Below, one piece after another: positions 52,438-60,740 of a stretch of DNA of 64,000 bases. Each line of letters starts with the position of its first letter. Position 1 is the first letter of the stretch. Below the pieces are notes generated by a model. That model was not told the origin of the DNA. It saw only the letters and a list, made by a program, of their open reading frames with translations, and ran no database searches. The position numbers were made by a program, and so were the translations under genes. The DNA is from Sphagnum magellanicum (Eukaryota; Streptophyta; Sphagnopsida; Sphagnales; Sphagnaceae), in contig CM038923.1 of the NCBI GenBank assembly GCA_021904315.1, positions 4,092,001 to 4,156,000 of the forward strand. Reading direction: 5' to 3'.

Positions 52438-53059
52438 TCAGTCACATATGCCCAGACCTGCATAACATGCCTTGAACTTCACAAGTGACAAAGCCTTTGT
52501 CATGAAGTCAGCAAGCATGTCCTCCGTCTTGCAGTACTGGAAGGCAACCTCCTTCCTTGTGACCCTGTCACGCACAAAGTGATGCATGACATCAATGTGC
52601 TTCGTCCTGGTTGAAGCAATGGGATGCTTCAACAGCTTGATGGCTCCTTGGTTGTCACAGTTGATCAGGACGCACTCCTCTGGATGCTCCAAATCAGCCA
52701 TCAGCTTCCGAAGCCAAAGGGCTTCCTTTGTCGCAGCTGCTGCTGCCATGTACTCCGCTTCTGACGTGGATGCTGCGGTGGTTGGCTGCAGCCTGCTATT
52801 CCAGCTCACAACTCCTCCATTGAGCAAAAACACATATCCAGTCGTAGACCTCCTGCTGTCGAGGTCACCAGCAAAATCAGAGTCACAGTAACCAACTAGA
52901 CTTGTGCTCCCCTTTCTGCTTTCTGTGCTCCCAAATTTAATTCCCACAGAAGCACTACCAGCAACGTAGCGTAGTACAGCTTTTGCAGTCTTCCAATGCT
53001 CCATACTTGGTGCAGACATATACCGAGCAAGAACTCCCACGACATGTGCAATGTCAGGA
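52438..53059 (-). pseudogene. Copia polyprotein, C-terminal part: RNase H
   Basis: This is the last section of the copia polyprotein, downstream of the nested insertion. Reading begins HPDIAHVVGVLARYMSAPS, the conserved end of RT. RNase H follows with Y-C-D-S-D-F-A-G-D (first acidic site), TSEAEYMA (second), CDNQGA (third), TKHIDVMHHFVRD and DMLADFMTKAL near the end. RNase H removes the RNA strand after reverse transcription. This part has no stop before its natural end at 52438. An apparent ATG start at 53073 is created by the insertion and is not a real start. Confidence 0.9.
53055..53059. repeat. Target-site duplication CAGGA, left copy
   Basis: Identical to 54156-54160. It flanks the nested insertion, and removing one copy plus the insertion (1,101 bp) restores the copia reading frame. 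Confidence 0.95.
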
Positions 53060-54155
53060 TGTCGCGCTCCCAAGTTCCTCGTAGACCCACTTGAGGGTCC
53101 AAGTATGCGGCGATGCGGAAGCGGTTGGAACTTGGGGCACGATCTCGACTTCTAGCACTAGGAAGGGGTGAGAGGGGCGTGCTAGAAGCCCCGGGGATGA
53201 CTAGGAAGAGTGGACAAGCTTGACTCACTCACACGGACCCTCCATGAACCACTCCAAGTGGTTAGTCCAAAGTTGAAGCACCTTTGGTGCTAGGAAGAGC
53301 CACGGCCCGGACCTTGGGGAAGCCACCACCTCCCCCTTTTAGAACTCATCATGGAACCTTTTTGGTGTTGGGACAAGCCACGGGTGAACTCGGACTCACT
53401 TTGAACACACACACACTCCGGGCTCGAGAGTAAGCCACCACCTCACTCCCTTGGTGGGGAAGCCAGCATCTTCCCCCCTTGGGGAAGCCAACCATTTCCC
53501 CCTTATAGTATACTCTGTGACTCGCCACGGGGGTGGCATCCAAATGGCCATTTTGTCCCGGGACTCCCAGGACTCCCGCGTGAGAGTCCCGGAATCGCGC
53601 AAATTCGGGACTCCCGCGACTTTGAAGCTTCATAACATTCGGATCAGACCTCCGATCGATTTGCTGTTTGAAGCAAAGTTGTAGATCTCGTCGAGACCTT
53701 TCCAACGGTATGTTGCACGTTCTCTGCAGTCAAGTATTTCGGGTCGATTCCTGACTTTTAGTGGTCGGGAGTCAAAACTGGCGGAATCCCGGGAGTTCGA
53801 CTCCTAGGCCTTCTTTTGGCCATAACTTGTGTTTTAGATGTCCAAATGAGCAATGGGAGCCCATTTTGGACATCTACACTTCAAGACCTTTCCATTGATA
53901 TAAAGAGCGCAACAAGCCATGGAGTTTTGACCCCTCAAAACGCTCTCTGAAGTTTCGGGAGTCCTTTTGGGACTCCAACTCTCACCAACTCCCAACATGG
54001 GAGTTCACTTGGGAATGTGAGGGTTCATTCCCTCACACTCTCTGGACTCTTTGCACTCCCGGGAGCATGTGATGTGACTCCCGGGTCTACTACTAGGCCC
54101 GCAACCTTGCAACCCCCCCTTGCCTTGGTTGTAAGCCAAGGCTAGGGTTGCGACA
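53060..54155. mobile_element. Solo-LTR-like insertion inside copia pol (family A, copy 3, youngest)
   Basis: 1,096 bp bounded by TGTCGC and GCGACA inverted ends, with TG...CA termini and an exact 5-bp duplication (CAGGA). That is the structure left by LTR-LTR recombination of a full LTR retrotransposon. It has no coding capacity, primer site or internal terminal repeat. It is GC-rich and unusually full of GGGACTCCC/GGGAGTC words that can pair with each other. GATATAAAGAGC near 53896 is a possible TATA box if the LTR reads on the plus strand. A collinear older copy lies at 3519-4341 and a 3' fragment at 31289-31445. Whether the parent is gypsy or copia cannot be told from the LTR. Confidence 0.85.
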
Positions 54156-54160
54156 CAGGA
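54156..54160. repeat. Target-site duplication CAGGA, right copy
   Basis: Partner of 53055-53059. Confidence 0.95.
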
Positions 54161-54909
54161 CGTGTGCACACTGCCAGATACAGCATGCTGCCCACCAGTT
54201 CACCGTATGGATACTGCGTCTTGTCGAAGACTTCATCTTCCTTGGCCTTCACAAGGTTGATGCCGAGTGCCAGAGGTGTGGACTTGGTCTTCGCCTCAGA
54301 AAGACCAAACTTGACAACAAGCTTTTTGACCATCAGCTCTTGACTGATCTTGATAACCTGAGCACGCCTGCTGCGCTCAATGACCATGCCAAGGAACCAC
54401 TTGGCCTCCCCAAGATCACGAACAGAAAATGCCTGTTGCAATGCACTCTTCGTCTCCTCCAGGCAGTCCTTCTGCCTTGCAGCAATGATAATATCATCAA
54501 CGTAAACAAGCAGCCACACCTGTTTCTCTCCATGAACAAACAACCCTGGATCTGCACTTGATGCAGTGAAGCCCAGCGACTCCAGCTCCTTGGTGAGCCG
54601 AATGTGCCACATGCGAGGTGCCTGACGCAGTCCGTACAACGCCTTGATCAGTTTGCAGGCAACTCCACGCTTCCCATCTTCATACCCAGGTGGTTGCTCA
54701 ATATATATTTCTTCCTCCAGCTCGCCATAGAGGAAGGCAATCTTCACATCCAGGTGATGCAGCTCCAGATCCTCAGCAACAACCACAGCTAGCAGTGCAC
54801 GGAATGTCACATGCTTACTTGCAGGCGCAAAGACCTCAGTGAAGTCAACTCCTTCCTGCTGCAAGAATCCCTTTGCTACCAGCCTCGCCTTGTAGCGTTC
54901 TATGTTGGC

Positions 54910-54912
54910 CTA
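54910..54912 (-). other. In-frame TAG stop 2 in copia pol
   Basis: Interrupts KRDC-stop-ANIERYKARLVAKGF at about residue 835. A CAG-to-TAG transition would explain it. Confidence 0.8.
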
Positions 54913-55098
54913 GCAATCACGCTTCACCTTGAAGACCCACTTCACAGGAATAGGCTTCACACCTTCTGGCAGCTCCTCCAACAACCATGTGTTGTTAGCA
55001 TGCAGTGACGCAATCTCTTCATCCATGGCCCTGCGCCATTGATTTGCGTCTAGCGCCCTCAGCGCCTCTTCATAACTGTCATGTTCTTCCTTTTCCTT

Positions 55099-57414
55099 CT
55101 ACACACTGGCAACGTGTGCCTTGTAGAAGTCTGGCTGCTGTCTTTCCCTCACCGGATATCTTGGGGCTGACACCTGCTGCTGCTCCACTGCAACTGCCTT
55201 GTCCTTTGCCTCCTTGATGTCTGCATCATCCTCTATCTCCTCTAGCTGCAGCTTGGGAGCATCCTTCAGATCATCATCTTCATCCTTTGGAAAGTAGCCA
55301 ACTTCACCTTGTGATGAACCCTCCTGGAACACCACCTCTCTGCTGACAATGACCTTCAACGTGTCGTCAAGCAGAATTCTGTAAGCCTTGGAGCCTGGTT
55401 CATAGCCAACAAAGATGCCCTTCTTGCTGACCGGCTCCAGCTTGTGCCTGAGCTGCTTTGGCACCAGTGCATATGCAATGCACCCAAACACACGCATCCC
55501 ACTCACATCAGGTGCAGCTCCAGTGAAGAGCTCCCACGGCGTCTTCTGCTCTGAACTGATAGGAGACCTGTTGCGTATGTAGTTTGCAGTCAGTACATCT
55601 TCACTCCACAAGCTGTCCTCCCTCTGATTGTCATTCAGCATGGCTCGAACACGCTCCATCAGCGTCTTGTTCAGCCTTTCTGCAGCACCATTCTGTTGCG
55701 GAGTGTATGGTGCTGTTGTCTCATGGCGTATGCCGTTGCTGGCGAAGAACTTCTTCAACTCAGCGTTTACATACTCACCACCTCGGTCGCTGCGTATCAC
55801 CTTGACCTTCTTGCCTGACTGCTTCTTAAGCAAGGCAACAACCTTCTGCACAGCTTCTGCTACCTCAGACTTTAACGCCAAAGGATAAACAACAGAAAGC
55901 TTGCTGTAATCGTCAAGAAATGTAGCAAAGTATCTCTTCCCTCTCTTCGCCACAACGCGCATAGGACCGCACACATCCATGTGCAACAGCTCACAAGGAT
56001 GACTACTGCTAGAAGATGAAGCAGCAAATGGCAAACGATGCTGCTTGGCCAACACACACGGCTCGCAGGTCACACCTGATGTAGCACGCAGCTCCTTTCG
56101 CTGCAACTGAATGCCTTTGACCATCTTTTCAGCCACCAGACGCTCCAGATTGCCATAGCTCAGATGACCAAACCTCTGGTGCCAGAGCTCTGCAGTCTCG
56201 TGCGTCTTTGCCAACATGGCCTGCTGGCCATGCTCCTGGTCCACAACATAAAGCCCTCCATCCACAGAGATGCCCACCATGCAGACCTTCCCGTTCATAC
56301 GCACTTCGCAGTGTCCACCCTTGAACAGGAACTCAGCTCCCACGCGCTCAGCAACCCTCACACTGAACAGACTCGCAGAAGCACCAGGAACGTGTAACAC
56401 CTCTCTCAACAAGACCTCCTTTGTACTGCCACCAACCTTGCATTGAAGACGCACAGCGCCCTTCCCAACGCCCTTAAGCACCTGGCCATTGAAGCCCTCC
56501 ACCTTCACCAGTGTATCCAGCTTCCTATAGCCCTCCAGCATCTGCACCTCAGGGGTAAGATGCGTATCACTGCCTGAGTCAATCACCCATCCTTGGTGTT
56601 TGCTCCTGCTTGCAACGAATGCAACAGCCTTCTCCTTGCTGCTGCCACTGGTGCTTGCTCCTCCTTGGTTTCTGCAGTACTTTGCAATGTGGCCCTCCTT
56701 GCCACACTTGTAGCAGGTCACCTTCCTGTACCCGCCCTCTCCTGTCTTGTTGTCATTGTCACCGTCCTTCTTGTGTTTCCCTTTGTAGCCTCCAGGCTTG
56801 CGTGACTTGTTGTAGAACGCAACAGACTCGCCCTGTTCGTCCTTCTTCACAACCCTCTGCTCCATAGTGAGCAGCTTCGGCAGCACATCATCAAGCGACA
56901 ACTCAGCAGATGATGTCTCTAGCAGGGTAGTGACAACTTCAAAGTCACCTGGCAGTCCAGCCAGTATAGCCAGCACGAACTCAGTCTCTTCCATCTTGTG
57001 ACCAACATTCGCAAGGTCCGCCCACAGCTCCCTGGCCCGTGACACATACTTCGTTACAGGCTCTTCGGCGTCCTTCTTCAATGCACTCAGCTGCTTCCTG
57101 AGGGTCAGCTTCCTCGCGTTGTTCTTGGCTTGAAACACTGAAGACAGCTTCTCCCACGCCTGTCTTCCATTCTCACACGCTGTTAGCATGGGAAAGTGAT
57201 GCGGCTTGCAATTCAACACAATCAAAGAATGTGCCTCTAATGACTTGTCAAGCCAAACACTACGTTCACTGGGTATCGGCAGAGCCACGCTGGGATCCAC
57301 ATATTTCCACATCTTCTTGTGAATCAGCAGCGCCTTCATCTCCACACACCAGGTACTGTAGTTGTCGACGTCTAGCTTCTGGATTTGCCCCTTCTCGTAG
57401 CTAGCAGACTCCAT
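55099..57414 (-). pseudogene. Copia polyprotein, N-terminal part: gag, protease, integrase
   Basis: I chose the ATG at 57414 (MESASYEKG), about 95 bp after the primer site, as the gag start. An upstream in-frame start at 57450 adds a hydrophobic leader not typical of gag. The gag core is followed by a zinc knuckle C-Y-K-C-x4-H-x4-C at residues 234-247. The protease active site D-S-G is at residues 279-281. GAG-pre-integrase / HHCC sequence (LWHQRFGHLSYGNLERL ... CEPCVLAKQ) follows. The integrase catalytic triad is Asp480, Asp543 and Glu579, with the usual 35 residues between the last two. KGIFVGYEPGSKAYRI marks the integrase C-terminal region. The frame is open to a TAG at residue 772 (55099-55101). 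All catalytic residues I can check are present. Confidence 0.93.
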
Positions 57415-57509
57415 GTTTGCAACACTGTTCGTCAGCAACAAGCAAAACAAGACCTCAGCTACACCAAGCTACCAAACAAAAAATTCCCTGTCTACCCTTC
57501 ACGCGTAGC

Positions 57510-57523
57510 GTGGGCCCATAACC
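57510..57523 (-). promoter_or_regulatory. Primer-binding site for an initiator tRNA-Met half molecule
   Basis: Directly next to the 5' LTR. The plus strand reads GTGGGCCCATAACC, the same as the anticodon arm of plant initiator tRNA-Met (CAU anticodon included), so the element's RNA can pair with that internal stretch. Most plant copia elements instead match the tRNA 3' end (TGGTATCAGAGC). Priming from the cut anticodon region is known from Drosophila copia. Confidence 0.85.
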
Positions 57524-57813
57524 TGTTGAGGGAATTCACATACACAGCAGCAAGAGCAAGCACAGTAACGTGATCACACACAGCACAGTAGCACAGAATT
57601 GGAAGAGTACACAATCACTTCCATCCTTAGCAGATAGAGTCACTAAGCTTATGTACCTTGCTGCTGCTACCACACAATTGTGGTTAAGGTCCTACCAGCC
57701 TGGCTATGCTGTCGTCTAGCTATACGGCTGAGTCTGGAGTCTCTACCCTACTTCTTGAGTCTTGGGCACGTGGTCGAGTCCTCAAGCTGACTGGAGTTTT
57801 ATGACTCTCAACA
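57524..57813 (-). repeat. 5' LTR of the copia element
   Basis: 290 bp, same 7-bp inverted ends as the 3' LTR. Differences from the 3' LTR are seven transitions. One falls in the TATA box: TACATAAG (57648-57655) instead of TATATAAG. The G-box CACGTG is kept (57767-57772). As the promoter-bearing LTR, this copy is probably weaker. Confidence 0.95.
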
Positions 57814-57818
57814 TTGAG
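57814..57818. repeat. Target-site duplication TTGAG, right copy
   Basis: Partner of 52104-52108. Confidence 0.95.
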
Positions 57819-58275
57819 TGGACTATTGAATGCCATAAATCTTGGGAAATAATTAAGATTCAATACGTGCATGCACTAATCATGATTGCAACTCATTGGG
57901 ATTTCAAATTTCATGTGCATACCAAAGTCTCCAATCTTGCATGGGAACAATGATGGTTTAGAATATCATGCCAATAAATGTGATTAACCAATCAATCTGC
58001 ATCAAGACTTTTAAATAATGTTGAATGAAATTCCACTGCTATTGAATTAGAAGCATTGGTGATGGTATACATTCTACACAAATTTTGACATTATTTTGTG
58101 GGCAACAAATTTGTGTTTTATGTGGATCACATGGCATTGGTCTATTTGATTCACAAGCCACAACTTTTAGGATGAATTGTTTGTTAATTACTATTGATTT
58201 TGGAATATAAATTTTCAATAATTTACAAACATTTGGTAGCTGATGTTTTTTCTTGATTACTAAATTTTACCAAAG
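57819..58275 (+). pseudogene. Ty3/gypsy RNase H remnant
   Basis: Resumes the gypsy reading exactly after the copia insertion with WTIECHKSWEIIK. DFKFHVHTKVSNLAW is the start of RNase H, where the catalytic Asp of the usual D-A-S is changed to K-V-S. SASRLLNNVE, IELEALVMVYILHKF, HYFVGNKFVFYVDHMALVY and KHLVADVFS follow, all family landmarks in correct order. Several stops and frameshifts. Non-functional. Confidence 0.8.
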
Positions 58276-59200
58276 ACATGGGAGTGCTAGACTAAACCAC
58301 TAACACGATTTTTTTCTACTTTGTTGCCAATATAGTTGCATGGGTGAATGACTACTTGTATTTTGGAAATTTTCTTACACACTTCATTACCAAACATTAT
58401 AAAAACTTGGTTTTAAAGGCCTTACCCTTTACCTTAATAAAAGGACAATTCTCCCAATGGGGCATGATTAAATTTTGAAAATATGTTTACAACTAGAGTA
58501 GATTCAAGTAATTTTATAAGAATTTCATAAGGGAATGGGAGGAGGAGATTTTCCAATAGGCATTAGCTATTGAAAAATTTGGATGCAAAATATTGGTGGC
58601 CTTCTCTTTACAAAGAAACTCAAAGTTATTGTCAAAGTTGTGATGCTTATAAAAAAACTAGAAATCTCTTTACATCAAGTATAGTCAAATTGGTATATAA
58701 CTATGCTCCCTACAAAACCTTTCATTAAGCTTGTTGAGAAGGATATGAAAAACAAATACATATTGGTAGGTACTGAATATGCTACCAAATGGGTCGAAGC
58801 AAAATTTTGAAAGATCAACATGATAAAAATTGTAACAAAATTCAATTATGATTTTATATTCATTAAATTTGGGTGGCTTTTCACATTGGTGAATGACTAG
58901 GCAGTGTAGTTTCATCAATGAAATCATCCAAATTTTAACTATTCATTTGGTTTTTTGACATGCTAACTCCACCACCTACTATCCACAAGGCAATGGACAA
59001 GTATAACGAACTAATAAATTAATCTTTGGAGCTTTGATAACAAAGTTGGTTAATGAAAAAATGACTAACATGAACATTGAACATTTGCATATTATTTTGT
59101 ATGCCTATTGAACAACATTCAAAGTGACCATTGGCCATACACCCTTTCAACTAGTTAGAGTAGCAAAATAGATGGAAACTAGAAGGCAATACCTTTAAAA
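58276..59200 (+). pseudogene. Ty3/gypsy integrase remnant
   Basis: A spacer with KALPFTLIKGQFSQWG (about 58418-58465) leads into the zinc-binding region KYWWPSLYKETQSYCQSCDAYKK (58570-58640; last two zinc cysteines present). The catalytic core follows in broken frames. [16 protein letters not shown] (58755-58800) corresponds to the first Asp region, here T-E-Y for the usual T-D-Y. VND (58890s) aligns with the second, and YYPQGNGQV (58980-59000) aligns with the usual PQ-x-NGQ-x-E, the Glu lost at a stop. TIGHTPFQLV follows at about 59130. Integrase joins the element DNA to the host chromosome. Clearly dead. Confidence 0.8.
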
Positions 59201-59690
59201 AAAAAGGATTTGATAACTAAGCTATTGAAATAAACTTGCTATTAAAATTTTGTTAGGATGAAGAAAATATTATTGAAGCAAATCGGGCGATGCATCAAGA
59301 ATATTGAAAAAAAATTCCATATAGAGTATTGATGGTATTTTAGCCACAATTATGATGCCCAATTACTTTTCAATGGAAGTATTTTTATGAAACGTAGATA
59401 TGGGAAAATAATGATACTCAATGCACATGTCTACAAAATGATGGAGCGCCACAAGAAAGCATAATCCAAAAACATAAATGATTATGCCTTCTTGATCCTA
59501 GCAACGAGCCTTTTTCACCACTACAAAGGTAAACATTCCAACTCAATTTTATAGAACTTGAAGAAGGAGATACTTGATATGTTTGTTAAAAAATTTATAA
59601 CTAAATTTTCCCAATAAATCAACTAAGGATCCTTTTAGTCTAAAACATGAGAAACAACATATTCAACTTCCATGCCCTACCAAAATGAGG
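59201..59690 (+). pseudogene. Ty3/gypsy pol C-terminal tail
   Basis: Diverged continuation of the pol reading (EANRAMHQEY; F-M-K-R-R-Y-G-K), consistent with the segment after integrase in this family. Many stops. No chromodomain is recognisable. Confidence 0.5.
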
Positions 59691-59699
59691 TTGCCTAAC

Positions 59700-60740
59700 T
59701 CAAGTTTGGCATTCCTTATATTAATCGACTTGCCACTTCCTTACAAGTCAATTTGTTTATAAGTTTACATTTGCCAAACCCTCATGAAGAATTTCGAGTC
59801 CTTCCTAGAGTTACTACTAAAAGAATTCCCTTAATGATAGGCATTTCAACAAATGCTTATTTTGTTTTGCCTACTACTTTTTCAATGTTTAAATTTCCAA
59901 AACATTTAGTCTCTTTAGTAGAAATCCCAAATGATAAGTGTCTACCAAATCCTCTTTTATTTAACATTGGGGGATTGGTTTATTATTTAAACCAAGTTCG
60001 CCATCATAGCATGATTGTAAGAAAAATAGTCAATCATTATGATTCACTATTAAACAACTAGGAAGTAGTTGTTGAAGCTTGGCAAATTGTTGAAAATTAG
60101 GCTAGTAGATTGTAGGTGGATTTGTGAAAAGTCTAGCAACAAGTGTTAAAAAATTAACAAAAGTTACAAACTAAAATTGATTCTTTTCATAGCAATAACC
60201 TATGGTTGCAACTAGAAACAAAAAATCATCATATTGCCACTTAGTACGTGACATTTTATGAAGGCGAAATTGCTCAACTTAAGACAGAGGTTAGAGAACA
60301 ATCCAAGGTTTTAAAGAAGTAAAAAAACTAAGTTAATAAGCTCTAAGAATAAATTCAAGTGATGTGGCAAACCAATTACCAATTAGAAACATAATTCACC
60401 AAGGAGTTTGAGGTCCATAAAAGGACCATCACCTTCAATACAATTGCCAAAAGTAAGATGGTAGACACTAAAAGAAAACTTCAAGAATCCAAGTTTGCAA
60501 TACAAACTATAGATCAACACATTACCAAGGTGAAGGTGAAGTTTGATGATGAGTTCAAATGTTGCATTATTGACCTTGATAAATTGAAGGTTGATGTAGA
60601 TAAAGACATTTGCCTTCCCTTTGAAAAAGTGTTAATTTTGCACAATAGTATTTGGCATCTAAAACATAAGGTTTTAATAATAAATCTAGCACACACAACT
60701 GAACATGCTTTCATCACACTTTGTTGGATGAAGAAATGAT
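59700..60740 (+). pseudogene. Extra ORF downstream of gypsy integrase: globular part plus coiled coil
   Basis: In one frame, 59700-60060 is open for more than 100 codons (FGIPYINRLATSLQVNLF; PLMIGISTNAYFVLP; LLFNIGGLVYYLNQVRHH). After a few stops the translation becomes rich in K, E, Q and L with heptad-like spacing. The best open piece is 60458-60739 (MVDTKRKLQESKFAIQ; ITKVKVKFDDEF). A long coiled coil is likely. I recognise no enzymatic motif, transmembrane segment or zinc finger. Position and strand make it an additional sense-strand ORF of the gypsy element. It could also be a captured host gene or an unrelated old element. Confidence 0.5.

Larger units (their letters stand above)
54156..55098 (-). 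pseudogene. Copia polyprotein, middle part: reverse transcriptase, with in-frame stop
   Basis: Continues the same frame as 55099-57414 after a TAG stop. It opens with the region before RT (KWVFKVKRD), has a second TAG at 54910-54912, then ARLVAKGF, then DFTEVFAP. LDVKIAFLYGELEEEIYI follows, with the first catalytic Asp. YGLRQAPRMW comes next. VYVDDIII is centred at 54493-54504 and holds the catalytic YVDD (about residues 971-974 counted from 57414). The part ends at MLYLAVCTRP, where the solo-LTR-like insertion cuts it at about residue 1086. RT copies element RNA into DNA. Key residues are intact, so the stops are probably recent. Confidence 0.9.
52109..57813 (-). mobile_element. Ty1/copia LTR retrotransposon, complete ends, disrupted coding region
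   Basis: The element is bounded by two 290-bp LTRs and a perfect 5-bp target duplication (TTGAG). It reads on the minus strand: 5' LTR (57524-57813), primer-binding site, polyprotein gene, short purine tract, 3' LTR (52109-52398). Total length is 5,705 bp, or 4,604 bp without the nested insertion and its duplication. The LTRs differ at 7 of 290 positions, all transitions, so the insertion is relatively recent compared with its surroundings. Its GC content is clearly higher than the host DNA. It lies inside the RT-RNase H connection of a gypsy element and itself carries a solo-LTR-like insertion. Domain order protease-integrase-RT-RNase H identifies Ty1/copia. Confidence 0.97.

Noticed and set aside
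53349-53705. Minus-strand open frame of 118 codons within the nested insertion, and a similar one at 3687-4064
   Set aside because: Both lie in matching positions of the same LTR family. The frames are not conserved between copies and show no known motif; GC-rich composition explains them.
54148-56867. Several plus-strand open frames of 60-137 codons
   Set aside because: They are antisense shadows of the GC-rich copia polyprotein gene on the minus strand.
57501-57523. Possible tRNA-iMet gene next to the copia LTR
   Set aside because: Only the 14-nt anticodon-arm match is present. The rest of a tRNA is absent, and the position fits a primer-binding site.
59753-60061. Complete 102-codon gene starting at 59753
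   Set aside because: The first codon is TTG and the reading continues upstream, so this is part of the longer decayed ORF at 59700-60740.
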